Of a stretch of DNA of 64,000 nt, positions 24,194 through 36,200 are shown in pieces. This stretch comes from Chiridota heheva (taxonomy: Eukaryota > Echinodermata > Holothuroidea > Apodida > Chiridotidae). The notes beneath the pieces were generated by a model. That model searched no databases. It saw nothing but the letters and a program-made list of their open reading frames with translations, and was not told the DNA's origin. Positions within the stretch are counted from its first letter, which is position 1. Each line of letters begins with the position of its first letter. The DNA lies in the NCBI GenBank assembly GCA_020152595.1, contig JAIGNY010002242.1:448501-512500 (forward strand), written 5' to 3'. The position numbers and the translations under genes are program-made.

Positions 24194-27080
24194 GTATGGA
24201 ACGCCGACAGGACTACTAAATATGTTCGCAAAAAATATGTTCGAAAACTAATAAGCTCGCAAAATCTATGTTCAGTAATCATTATGTTCGTAAAATATAT
24301 GTTTAGAAATCAAATATGCTCGGCTTACAACCTGACAACATCTTCGTGAAAAAGGTTTGCCAAACATTTGCTCGCAATCACTACCTCCGCTACAGTTAAC
24401 TTCGTAGTTTGCAAACCTATTTTGTGAGCCTTTTGGTGTATGCTCGGGTAACAAACCTATTTCGTGAGCCTTTTGGCGTAAGCCCGGTTAAGAAACGTTT
24501 ATCACAAAGTATTTCGCAAAGTGAGTTCACAAACAGTGGCGTATGCATGTGTCATTTGTTCTGAAGGCGTGGCCTTTTGGGGTTGTTCTTGTTTCCAAGG
24601 AAATTTCACTTTGGATAGCTTGGCTTGTTTAACAACAGGAGCGTTGGTGTTGCTACACAAAAATAAAGCAGACAGTGCAAATAAGAACGGGTTCATTTTC
24701 CTGTAGGCCCCTATGGGAAAAGATAAAAAATGTATCATGAAGACAGGAATAGTGACCGCAAAGCGGTGTATAATTGAGGCCTCCTAATATATAGCAGTCA
24801 ATCTGGGATGCTTCAGGAAGCTCGACTTTTGGTGCCATCTAATAGCTGGAGATGGCCCAGGGAGCCTATTGTAGATGGGAGGGGAGAGGCCCTCGGAGCA
24901 ATGGCCAGTCCAACGCTGGCATATACATGCATTTTCAGGTCCTGACCAAATTGTGCTACGAAAGTTCCCCCAACAGTGACATAAAACTAGAATAACGGGT
25001 GGGGCGAGGACAACAGGTTAGTATCATCAAATCAGTATATAGGCAACAGGCAGGGACGTAACTTAAGGGGGTGGGGTGTCTTACACACCCCAATTTTGTT
25101 GTTGTTGAGCAATTCCAATTTTGACCATCGCCCAATACTGTGGAAAAATTGTAAAACAAAATACTTTTGAAAATGTTCTCAAAAATACCAGTTTCGTTGT
25201 TTTCTTAATGGCTGTACGAGTAAAATCCTGAGCCCGATGATCTTGGGCCATTTTAAATCATCAAAAACTATATATCTTCAGAGCTTTCAAGGCCTGCAGG
25301 GGCCCTTAAGGGGGTACATTCTGTTTTCACATTGTTGTGTTTGGTACTTGAGTACTCTGCCCCAAGCAAAAATGTTTGGCGATGTCACTGGTTGTGGGGT
25401 GGGGGTCTGTTCTATATTATGTGATTGTAGAAACATACCGTTTATAGATAAGTCAGGCACGTGCAAATTTTCTTCAGGCAAGTTTGTGGTACACCAGCAC
25501 CTCCCACTCCCCCCCCCTCCCTGCGTGCTTAAAGTCTAGTTATGCCCCTGGCACCAGGGATAAGTAGTTAGGTACCCCAACAAGAAAATCAAGGAAAATT
25601 GGTCGACTGTTGACTGATGACTCCTTTGCCTCCCCCTCACTTTAAGCCTTTTATCCAGTGGCATAGCAAGGGGCATCTGGGCCCGGAGCAGCCATTTAAA
25701 TGAGGCCTTTACTTGGTTTCAGCCTCCGACTCCTCCAGGTGTGTCAGTAGACTGTAAAAGTGGGAGGGGGGGGGATGTATGATGGACTGACAAACTTAAA
25801 TTAATATATATCCCATTTGGATAAAATTCCCTTCATATCCAAAAATCCTACAAAATTGCCCACAATTGATCAGCTTTTCCAATAAACTTTGACTGAGGCT
25901 TGATGGTGGAAGGGAAGGGGAGGAGGAGGGGGTCAAATGCCCCTGCAACTCCCTTTGTTATGCTACTTCACGAGAACCGCAACATAGTTTACATGTTTGT
26001 CGGGGAGGGGTGTCACACCAATCAGTGGTGGCGGAATTGGGGGATTTGGGGCTCAGCCCTCAATGAAAAAAGAATGTGTGGCTGTGTGTGTGTTGGAGGG
26101 GAGGGGGAACTTAAGGTTAGCTCCCAAAAGTGTGTTCTAAAATGTATAAAATTTAATACATTTTGGGGTATCACCACATCAAAACAAATTTGCTGGTTTA
26201 AGCAAGTTGACTACATTTTCAGACATGATTGTATTCCTCAGGAATGCCAAAATCGCAGAGCTTTTAGGGGGATTTACCCTGGCCCCCACTATAGTTTTGC
26301 CCTTCGACCCACAAGCACCTCCACCCTTCTCCCCATATTATCAACGCTCTGCCACCCTTGTTAAGTAATTTGTTAAGGGGTCAAACAAGTCCATGTTATA
26401 TGACAGAAGAGATCTAATAGAAATAAAAAAATGGCAAAGCAAGAGTTAAAAAATCTTCCTTAAGGAGATATTTAGCTTTAAAGTTTGGTTTCTTTTGTGT
26501 AAATACGACTAAAATTCAGACTTTATTTATTCAATCAGACTGTATTTTTAATACCTATTTTGATATCTCATTTAATTTTCAACTAGCACAAATAGAGGCT
26601 AATTGGTCCAGGTTCCTCATGACATTAAACGGTCAATAACTCCAAGAATATACTGGAGAAACCCTGGGATTTCATGTATCATTGGGACATAAATATGCAT
26701 ACGTCATTGTTTCCGTGCACATTTCGTGACAAACTATCTTTTGCGAGCATACAAATTGCGAACATATATCTCAAGCAAAGATATATATTACAAACGTATC
26801 TTTAGCGAACATACAAATTAAGAAGATATCTTTTGCAAACAATTAAGATTGCGAACATATATTTACTGGACTTATTTGTTTCCGAACATGTATGTTTCGA
26901 ACATTTATGATGTGAACATTTATTTTGTGAGCATATTAGTTTTCTGAACATATATTCTGTTACCATATTGTTTCTGAACGTTAGTTTTACAAGCATATTA
27001 GTTTTCCGAAGTTATTCTGCAACCATCTTTTTCCAAACATGTTTTGCGATCATATTTGGTGGTCCTTTTGCGTTCCATAC
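24194..27080. mobile_element. Family A DNA element, copy 1 (2.9 kb)
   Basis: Imperfect inverted ends: GTATGGAACGCCGACAGGAC on the left, and the complement of GGTGGTCCTTTTGCGTTCC on the right. Next to each end are clusters of ATATGTTCG(C/T)AAA-type subterminal repeats, inverted between the two ends. The interior from about 24630 to 27060 is shared with 53435-55774. It contains a family M arm near 26370, present in both copies, so it was there before duplication. No transposase motif is visible. It is a large non-autonomous element of unknown superfamily. Confidence 0.7.
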
Positions 27081-27190
27081 ACATATAACATAAATCCAGT
27101 GTATCGTTCTTGAGATATCGTGTTCACGAGCTGGCCATCAGAAACATACACCCATACATACACGTGTCAGCATAGGTTACTTATGCTAAC
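27081..27190 (+). mobile_element. Family B right-end remnant
   Basis: ACATAAATCCAGTGTATCGT, TTGAGATATCGTGTTCACGA and a CATACATACAC run followed by GCATAGGTTACTTATGC match the right end of the family B element at 2720-2875. It lies flush against the family A right end. Confidence 0.65.
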
Positions 27191-27424
27191 TTAAAACTAC
27201 TAAATTATGAATAAGGAAGCTCAGGGAGACTTGTTGAAGATTTTAAAATGTATTCTTCATCTAAATAGACTTCTGTACAGGCAAGTAGCAAGAAATTTAA
27301 AATTTCATTATACGGTTCGGTATTTGAATCATACAGTGATATAACACCATAGACAGAATCTCAGTCATTTCCATTTTCCAATGCATTCCTACACAAAGGA
27401 TAGGAGCCATGGCAAAGTCACTGC

Positions 27425-27860
27425 TTTAAAGCAATGTTCCCATGAATTTTCATATATATCAGAGGACTACTAAAGAAACAAATTTGTGTAAAACCATGCT
27501 AAAATCTTATTTAGTTTTGGAGTAATTACATTTCATTTTGGCTCTTTCTAAATCATTTGAAGCACTTTTGCTGTTGTTAATCATTAAGATGAGGTATAAC
27601 ATGCACTTTACAAGAACATGTTTTGCCCATCTGCTCAAGAAAAACTTTTTTAAATTGATAGAAATACTACATTAGACCTGCCTTCATGACATTACATTGT
27701 ACAATGGCTAGGTCACTTTTCAACACACTTGTGAAATCTTTTAAATGCGATATCTCCCACAGGGAATAAGATACCAACATAGATTTTACACCAATTTGTT
27801 TCCTTAACAGTCCTCTATCATGTACATGAAAATGAAAATTCACAGGAATGTTCCTTTAAT
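27425..27860. mobile_element. Fold-back MITE (family M), copy 3
   Basis: The left arm TTTAAAGCAATGTTCCCATGAATTTTC continues through AGAGGACTACTAAAGAAAC. The right arm holds the inverted forms GTTTCCTTAACAGTCCTCT and AATTCACAGGAATGTTCCTTTAA. The arms are clearly complementary although family identity is weaker than for copies 1 and 2. Confidence 0.7.
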
Positions 27861-27864
27861 ATTA

Positions 27865-28554
27865 TGGTGAAGGTACATACTTTATTCACTTCTCTGGTTT
27901 GGTCTACCAAACATTAAAAGTAGAAGATGACAAAATATAGGACTTGTCACATTCTTTGTGGAACATACCAAGTGGTACATATCCATAACATAGACCTGAC
28001 CCAGCAGTCATTAACAATAATTTAAGTCACAGCTTAGTGTCAAATTGATATGTGAAAATCAAGAATCAATTAAGTCAAATGGTGTGATGAGGGGCAGTGG
28101 TGTAGAAGGGGTGCTAAGATCACCCTCAGCAGCAAATCTTAAGACACTATTTTTGAAAATAGGTTTTAAATTCTTTGGTAGTTCAAAGACCTTTGTAGTT
28201 CCGATTATCACATTTCCCTTCTAGTAATATTCCAAGACTTTGGGGGTTCAGCACAAAACACTACATTTGATGACTACTACAAAGGGACAAAGTGTCTTCT
28301 TATTATAATGAAATAAGTTACATGTTAATTACATTTTGAAAATGGAGAGCTACCCCTTGTACAAACTTAAGATATTGAGCAAGCCTTCCATTTTGCAGTT
28401 TGTAAAAATTCCTCTTCGTAGTGTTTCTACCCATTCTCATTTTGTACATTTGAATGACAACTGGGGGGACCTACTTTGCTATATCTTGTCTGACTTTTCA
28501 TGAATCAAATTGTGCAATACACAGCTAAATAAACACATCTGACATTGCTTATAG
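27865..28554. other. Non-coding stretch downstream of SMG5
   Basis: No gene is recognised. It lies between a fold-back element and the 22-bp satellite. Confidence 0.45.
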
Positions 28555-29850
28555 TCTTTGTATCCATGGCACAAGTTTTCATATTCACAACACAGGTCTT
28601 TATTTCCATGACACAGTCCTGTGTATCCACGACACAAGTCGTTTGCATTAATGACACAACCCTTTTGCATTAATGACACAAGTCTTTTGCAGTAATGACA
28701 CAACCCTTTTGCATTAATGACACACCCCTTTTGCATTAATGACACAAGTCTTTTGCATTAATGACAGAACCCTTTTGCATTAATGACCCAATCCTTTTGC
28801 ATTAATGAGACAACCCTTTTGCATTAATGACACAAGTCTTTTGCATTAATGACACAACCCTTTTGCATTAATGACACACCCCTTTTGCATTAATGACACA
28901 AGTCTTTTGCATTAATGACACAACCCTTTTGCATTAATGACCCAACCCTTTTGCATTAATGAGACAACCCTTTTGCATTAATGACACAAGTTTTTTGCAT
29001 TAATGACACAACCCTTTTTCATTAAAGACACAAGTCTTTTGCATTAATGACACAACCCTTTTGCATTAATGACAAAGTCTTTTGCATTGATGACACAAGT
29101 CGTTTGCATTAAAGACACCCTTTTGCATTTATGACACAAACCTTTTGCATTAATGACCCAACCCTTTTGCATTAATGACCCAACCCTTTTGCATTAATGA
29201 CACATGTCATTTGCATTAATGACACAAACCTTTTGCATTAATGACACAACCCTTTTGCATTAATGACACACCCCTTTTGCATTAATGACACAAACCTTTT
29301 GCATTAATGACCCAACCCTTTGGCATTAATGACCAACCCTTTTGCATTAATGACACAAGTCTTTTGCATTTGACACAAGTCTTTTGCATTAATGACACAA
29401 CCCTTTTGCATTAATGACACAACCCTTTTGCATTAATGACACAACCCTTTTGCATTAATGACACAACCCTTTTGCAATAATGACACAACCCTTTTGCATT
29501 AATGACACAACCCTTTTGCATTAATGACACAACCCTTTTGCAGTAATGACCCAACCTTTTGCATTAATGACCCAGCCCTTTTGCATTAATGACACAACCC
29601 TTTTGCATTAATGACACAACCCTTTTGCATTAATGACACAACACTTTTGCATTAATGACACAACCCTTTTGCAGTAATGACCCAACCCTTTTGAATTAAT
29701 GACCCAACCCTTTTGCATTAATGACACAACCTTTTTTGCATTGGTGACCCAACCCTTCTGCATTAATGATACAACCCTTTTGCATTAATGAACCAACCCT
29801 TTTGCATTAATGACACAACCCTTTATATCCATGAAACAGCTTTTCATTTC
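28555..29850 (+). repeat. 22-bp satellite, about 55-58 copies
   Basis: The consensus is CACAACCCTTTTGCATTAATGA. A second variant with AAGTC in place of AACCC is mixed in, mostly in the first 900 bp. From about 29390 on, almost all units are the AACCC form. Degenerate founder-like units occur at both edges (28555-28640 and 29820-29850). It begins about 115 bp beyond the SMG5 stop codon. Confidence 0.95.
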
Positions 29851-29942
29851 TATGACCTGTTTCCATATAAATGGTAGAAGAAAAAATCTCACACATAAAA
29901 ATGACATTTTTTTGTACAATTAACACTGCGGGTTAAAATTAT

Positions 29943-29948
29943 TTTATT
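29943..29948 (-). promoter_or_regulatory. Poly(A) signal AATAAA of SMG5
   Basis: On the minus strand AATAAA occurs 18 nt after the TGA stop. If used, the 3' UTR would be only about 30-45 nt and would end before the 22-bp satellite. Confidence 0.6.
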
Positions 29949-29966
29949 CATTCATCCACCGAGTCT

Positions 29967-30195
29967 TCAGCTGACTTCTTTCCACCTGTTGTACAGGTCA
30001 GATACCAGACATGTGTCCACCCCAAATTCTTTGGCTAGCTTGATGGCATACTGCATTGCAGGGTTCTGGATCTTCATAAAAGCGTCATCTGTTAGGATGC
30101 TGACAAGGTTGTAGTTAGAACGAGATGAATGCTGACTGTTAGCAGATTCCTGTTCCACACAGTGAGCACCGCACTCCACCAGTGTGTAGAATGCT
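29967..30195 (-). CDS. SMG5: SMG5 last exon (C-terminal half of the PIN domain)
   Basis: SMG5 works in nonsense-mediated mRNA decay: with SMG7 it binds phosphorylated UPF1 and recruits decay and phosphatase activities in the cytoplasm. This exon follows an acceptor TTTTTATCAG and supplies one base to a split codon, then 75 residues and TGA at 29967-29969. It reads AFYTLVECGAHC, a serine-rich loop, NLVSILTDDAFMKIQ, and the end VSDLYNRWKEVS. The aromatic-x-x-WKE ending is characteristic of SMG5. The phase (1 base in) agrees with the upstream exon at 40892-40969. The preceding intron is about 10.7 kb and carries a LINE with a nested piggyBac element. SMG6 is the alternative family, but the ending and the linker residues fit SMG5 better. 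Confidence 0.88.
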
Positions 30196-30229
30196 CTGAT
30201 AAAAATAATAAAAAACAAAAAATATTATA

Positions 30230-30720
30230 GTTAGTGAAGTTTTATGACACCACAACAGCGATGGTCAAAAAATGCCCGAGAGGTTAATTCACATCAGCAG
30301 AGGAGAAAAGAGTGAGAGCAGAGAAAAAAAGAGCGAGACGAGTAAGATTGTAGAAGGTGTGAGGGGAATGGTGCGAGATGTAGTTGTAGTAGTTGATGTG
30401 GTGCAGAAAAGATACAATTTTTTGGGGTGGGTTTTTCCTCAAGAGCTCAGTGATGATACTGAAGGGGTTGAGAGAGGTTCTGTGCAGGGGGTAGTCTATG
30501 AGGATGTGCTTGATTGTCAAGTGTTTGTGGCAATTATTGCAGAATGGAGGTGGGAGGCAAATAGGGTGGCAGTGGGAGAGGATAGCTTTACCAATTATGA
30601 GGTGGGGATCTTGATTTCTTCTATATAGTAATGACTGTATGGAAGTTAAATGGTGCAGGACAATAATCTTTAGCATTTTCATAGAGGTGAATACAGTGAG
30701 TAAAGATGTGGGGAGGGGGG
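30230..30720 (-). pseudogene. LINE relic: ORF2 C-terminus and 3' end
   Basis: The minus-strand frame 30284-30682 contains a CX2C...H zinc motif (FCNNCHKHLTIKHILIDYP). This is typical of the C-terminal end of I/Jockey-type LINE ORF2, and RKNPPQKIVSFLHH follows. The equivalent stretch in the two larger copies (33350-33450, 56400-56560) has the same NPP..I.FFLHHA sequence. The 3' UTR (GACACCACAACAGCGATGGTC) matches those copies. It is a 5'-truncated copy in the last SMG5 intron, diverged enough to be a related subfamily. Confidence 0.7.
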
Positions 30721-33117
30721 GGGGGGACAGGCTTTAGAGGGATACAGCTGTAACACATAGGGGGAAAAGTTGCATGTCACTGTAACTGTTTTTAAGTATT
30801 TGTTTGTGGTGATGGAGGGAACACAGCAACTTACTGCTACACATACAGTAAGTTTCATTTTTCTTGTTACTTTGCCTCATAAAAAGGCATTAAGTTCAAA
30901 TAAGAATAACCTTTGATTAATTGTAACTGGTAGTGACGGCGAGAGCACATGTCAAATAGTGCCAAAGATATAATATCAACATAACAAAATAACCTATACT
31001 GCATTCAAAGAGAAGAAAAATTACATGTACAGCAGGTTTATTGGTTGGTGGGTCTAATAACACCTTAACCGGAATAGTAATGTGCCAAGAATAGGTAAGG
31101 TATGAGAAAAAAACAAAAACACATTACAAATCTAAAATGCTGTACTGTGTAGCTTAAAGAGGTTGTAATTGATAGTGACATGAAGGGTGACTTAGCTTGT
31201 GGTGGGAAAAGTAGAGCAAGTGTAGGATGAAGTTATAGAAGGGAGTGAAAGCTCTAAAATGATACTTAGTGGGTAAAGTGTACAGAGCCAGAGGTTGGGG
31301 TAGGAGTTTGTCAATGGAGAATCTAAAAGTGTGGATGTAGGGAAATAAGTATATATCATGGAGAAAATGTAATATTTGCTTGTAGTCATTTTTTTAAACA
31401 GCTGCCAAGGAATCGCTAGATTGAAGGCTTCTACACAAGAGGATTCAGCGATGTGCATTCGGTAAGTACATGGAAGATGCACAAAGGTGCTTGGCAAAGC
31501 TGACATTTTTGTGGAGGCGAACTGTTTAGTAGGTGAGAGTGAGTAAGATGTCAGATGTAAGAAGAAGAAATTGAATAAATCTTTGTTTTGGGTCAATATT
31601 TATGCAAGTTAATAAGGTGCTTTGATGATTGAATTTTTCACCGTGAGGAAACCAGTTTACTTAAAATGGAGTTTCGATAATAAGTGTCTTCCCTTCTCCT
31701 TTAAAATAAATTTGTATTTACTATGCAATTAAAATTCAATTGAAATTTCTATCAGGTATGTCAGCATATTCATTTGTATGTAAGAAATGTATAAAATGAA
31801 GAGAACTAGAGATGCAACTATAAAGTTGGACTTTAAATAAGTACATTACATTATGTTGAAATCTCACAACAAATTTGTAGCTTCTTTCGGGATAAAAGGA
31901 CTGATCCTTTTATCCCGAAAGAACCTACATTTTGGAGGGTATGACTTCCAGGCTCTGCTAGAAGCAATAAAGAAACCTAACAAAGAATACTCAGTGATTA
32001 TATACATCAACAATCACACCTCTGTAAACTAACAATGGAGTTTATTGTGAAGCACCAGGTTTTGTAGGGAGAGGTACTTCAGGGCCAGATCATGTGTGTA
32101 ATAGCAGAGTGGAGGATTTATTGACATTTTAAATGAATATTTTTATCAGTGAGTTATTAAAGGAGATGTAAAGTCAAGTATTCTAGCTTGATACATGATA
32201 GAGAATCAAAAAATAAACCAACTACCAAAAACCCCGTAATAAAATCTTATTTCATTCCCAAGTTATCCAAGTTTGAAGTTGTAACATGGAGCTGCCATTT
32301 TGCCTAATTTTGTGTTGAAATCATGCCAAGTATAACATAATTTGCCCTATGTGCTAGCACACATAATGTATTTCTTAAGAAATCTCTTTGAAATTTTCTT
32401 TCCAAAATGCTTTAAAATGAAGTTTTAAGGGTTTCACTATTATCATATACAAAAACAAATTCATAGATCCATGCAAAAGAAAAATTACTTCTTAGAAGTT
32501 AGAAAATTTGAAATAAATTATAAAGAAATGCATTAAAATATTTTAATCTGTACTGGCTGTATGACATTTTTTAGAGGGCATATAAATAAAATGGTTGCTC
32601 CCGTGTAAGTAATATTGACAGGATTTAGGTTTAATAAATTAGAAAATATATGCTATATTGTTTTGTATAATGTAAAATTTCTTCAGATGACATATTATTA
32701 TTTTTTTTATCAAATAAAATGAAGAAAGAGTCAGACTTTGTCTCCTGAAACACTTTCTTGGGTTTGAGTGCAATAGACTATAAATTTATATAACCAGAGT
32801 ACTTCATCATGAATCTTTGCAAACAAATCAGTAATATGATTTTACTTCAAACTGGGTTGCAAATCAAAACAGTCCCTCTCGTTGCAAGCTCAAGCTTTTT
32901 AGCGGTTTTATTCAGTTGGTGGTTTATTAAAAGCGTAATACATGCAATGGAGGTTTGTGAATTGAATACAGAGTTTATGACTCTATTATATTCAACCAAC
33001 AGACTCAGGGACGTACTCCCCACGGGAATATGTCCCTCTACTGTTTGGTGGGATAACAAAAATAAAGTTCATACTTTTGGGAAATTTGCTTGCCGTGAAA
33101 TGCTTGAGTGTTCTCCT
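30721..33117 (-). other. SMG5 last intron, lower part
   Basis: Intronic DNA without a recognised exon. An 11-base G tract lies near 30715-30726. A perfect inverted pair TCTTTCGGGATAAAAGGA / TCCTTTTATCCCGAAAGA at about 31884-31921 forms an 18-bp hairpin. A 134-codon minus-strand frame at 31192-31596 has no recognisable family. Confidence 0.5.
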
Positions 33118-33239
33118 TTGTTTGTTTGATGAGGGCTTAATGGCACCACAACAACGAGGGTCAAATTGTGCCTGAGAGGTCAGATCATTCTAGAGGAAGG
33201 AAGAAAAAAATAAAAGGAGGAGATTGAGAGAAATACAAG

Positions 33240-36200
33240 AAAGTCAGAAAGCTGGGATCGAGAGAGGAGGTGCATGGGTGAAAAAAACAAAAACAAAGTA
33301 GAGAGAGGGAGGTGGGAGAGGAGGACTAAACATGGTTGTAGAGGGAAGCATGATGAAGGAAGGAGATAATTTTATCCGGAGGGTTTTTCTGGAAGAACTC
33401 GGCAATTGAGTTGTGGGAAGCAAGGGAAGGCAATTGTTGCAGAGGGGTTGATGGGGAGCCAATAAGGAGGTGGGAGTGAGTAAGGTGGGTGTGACCTACT
33501 TTAAGATGGGTAATATGAATATTGTCGACACGAGAGAGGTTGTGGATGAATCAGAATGGTGGGCTGGATAATGTGGAGTTTGTTATCAATTTGGGAGTCC
33601 CAAAAGGTTTTCCAGTGGTCACGAACAAGGAAAGCGATAAGCAGCTTGATGTCAGAAAGGGTTTTGGGAAATAGGTTAGGGGGAGGTTTAGAGCAAGCTT
33701 AGCGGCTGCATCAGCCTTGTCATTGCCAGGGATGCCAACATGGCTGGGTATCTAGAAGAAAAGAATACTTTTCCTGCAAAGGGTGGGCGAAAGGAGTTTC
33801 TGCCGGAGGTGGAATGTGGAGTTATCTCATTTAAGATTGAGTAAAGAAGTACTGAAAGGACAGCCTTGGAGTCGGAGAAGATGGCAAAGTGGCTGAGCGG
33901 AGAGTACTCAATAAAGTTGAGGGTGAGGAGGATGGCCTTTGCCTCGGCTGACAAGATGGATGAGTAGTCAGGAAGCCTGCTACTAAGGGTAATGTCTTGG
34001 ATGACAGCAGCAGCAGCTGTCTTGTCGCCTTTCTTGGAGCCATCAGTATAGATGGAGGTGTAGTTTGATTTGGTTGTGGAGATTGATGAAAAGGTTAGGG
34101 TGGGTTTTGGTTTTGTGATGAGTGGAGAGGCCCAGGTGGATAGAAGGGAGGGGGTGGCCAAGGGAGGAAAAGTAGGCCAGGAGAAGCTGCCAAGAGTAGC
34201 AGGGTTGATGCCGAGATGGAGGAGGTCAGATTTGATGCATAAGCTAAATGGAGGTGATAGGGTTTTAGTCATTTTGGATGGTGTTGATGTGGTTGAGGTA
34301 AGAGTTGTTAGCAACACAGTAGACAATATTGCCATAGTCAAGCTTGGCATGAATGGTGAGCCTAAAGATTTTAAGAAAAGCATGGCGGTTCGCACCCCAA
34401 GTGGTGTAGGAGAGGAGGTAGAGAAAGTTAAGGGAGCTCTTGCATTTCTGTTTCAGGTTGGTGATGTGTTGCCTGTAGGAGAGCTTGGGGTCTAGAATTA
34501 AACCCAGGAACTTAGTGTGTTCAACTTTAGGGGTGTGATTGCCATTGAGCACAAGGTTCGGGTTGGGGTGGAGGTTGTTGAAATGACAAAAGTGCATGCA
34601 GACTGTCTTGTCTTTGGAGAATTTAAAATCGTTATTGTTGCACCAGTCTTGCAGCTGGTTGAGGCTGAGTTGGAGCCTATTTTCGACAAGAGGAAAGCAA
34701 GGGGAGGAGTAGAAGATGGTGAAGTCGTCCACATAGAGGGCACGTTTGTTGTTGGGGCCAAGGTTGTCGGCGATGTAGTTAATGCTCAGGTTGAAGACAG
34801 TGGGGGAGAGGATGCTGCCCTTGAGGATGCCTTCTTCTTGGGGGTAGGGGTTGGAGAGGGTGTGGCCATTACGAACTTGGAACTGCCTGGGTGAGAGGAA
34901 GTTTTGAATAAAGATGGGGAGGTGGCCTCTGAGGCCAAGTGTGTAAAGTTTGCGGATAATGCCGTATTTCCAAGTCGTGTCAAAAGCTTTCACGAGGTCG
35001 AAAAAGATGGCAATGAGGTTTTTCTTTTTTGCAAAGGATTCCCGGATAGCGGTGTCAAGCGTAAATAACTGGTCTAGGGTATTGCGACATTTCCGGAAGC
35101 CGCATTGGTGAGGGGAGAAGATTCTGTTGGTCTCAAGGAACAGTTTAGTCTCTGGTTAATAATCCTTTCAATAATTTTACAGAGACAGCAGGTGAGGGCG
35201 ATGGGGCAGTAGCTAAAGGGTTCTGTACTGTCCTTCCCTGGTTTGGGGACAGGGGTGACAATAGCTGTCCTCCAGATAGTATAGGGGGAAGGAGTGTGAG
35301 GACAAAATGTTGTTGAGGATGGTGAGTAAGCTATTGGTGGCCTTGTTTGGGAGGTGTTTCAGGAAATGGTAGGGGATGCTATCTGGGCTCTTGGAGGTAC
35401 AGCCAGCATCGTGGGTGGCTTGGTTTAATTCAGAAAGGGTGAGAGGGGTGTTGTAGCTCTCGGTGTTGTCGGAGGGAAAAGTGATACTCCAGGCTTCATC
35501 CCGAGCTTTTTTGGTTTTGAAAGCATTGGGGTAGTTGGCCGAGGACAAGATGTTGCTGAAAGAGGGCGCGAGGTGGTTAATGATGTACCTTTTCGCAGTG
35601 AGAAGGTCACCATTCCAGGAGAGATGGGAGATGGGAAACTTGCCCATCCTGCCATGGAAGCTATTAACCATTCTCCAAATCTTCTTAGTGGGGGTATTGG
35701 TGGTGAGAGAAGAAATGAAGTTGTTCCAAGTGTTGGTTTTACTGTCCTTGATAGTGCGCCTGGCCTTGGCACGGCTGATGCAAAAGAGGTCGAGGTTGTG
35801 GGTGATCAACTTAGTTTTGAACTTCCTGAGGGCAGGTGGCAATGTTGATAAGGATGTTACTGAAGTTTGACATGGGATCCTCACCCTCGAGGAGATGGGG
35901 GGAGGTGCGAGTCACAGAGGGTTTCGAAAAGGGGCCAGTCGGCCTTCTCGAGGCTCCAATTGGGGGTGTGGTCAGTGGGGGTTTAATTGTTGGAGTGTAT
36001 AAGAAGAGGGTAATGGTCACTACCAAGAGATCAGCAGTGACCTTCCAGCTAAAATCAAGGAGGAGGTTGAGGGAAAAGATAGACAGGTCAATACAGGTGA
36101 GGAGGCCTGTGGCAGGGTGAAGGTAGGTCTGGAAGTTATTGTTGAGCAAGGAGAGGCCGGCTGTCAAAGAGTGTTTACGACAAGCTTGCCTCTGGGGGTG

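Noticed and set aside
25900-26364. 154-codon plus-strand frame
   Set aside because: It lies within family A, has no domain, and the equivalent region of the second copy is not open in the same way.
28479-29850. CRISPR-like regular repeat of 22 bp
   Set aside because: Units are contiguous with no unique spacers, and the DNA is eukaryotic; it is a plain satellite.
31192-31596. 134-codon minus-strand frame in the last SMG5 intron
   Set aside because: No motif was found. It could be a remnant of another retroelement, but I could not align it to the LINE copies.
34070-34894. Plus-strand frames of 125-141 codons
   Set aside because: They are shadows of the LINE reverse transcriptase on the minus strand.
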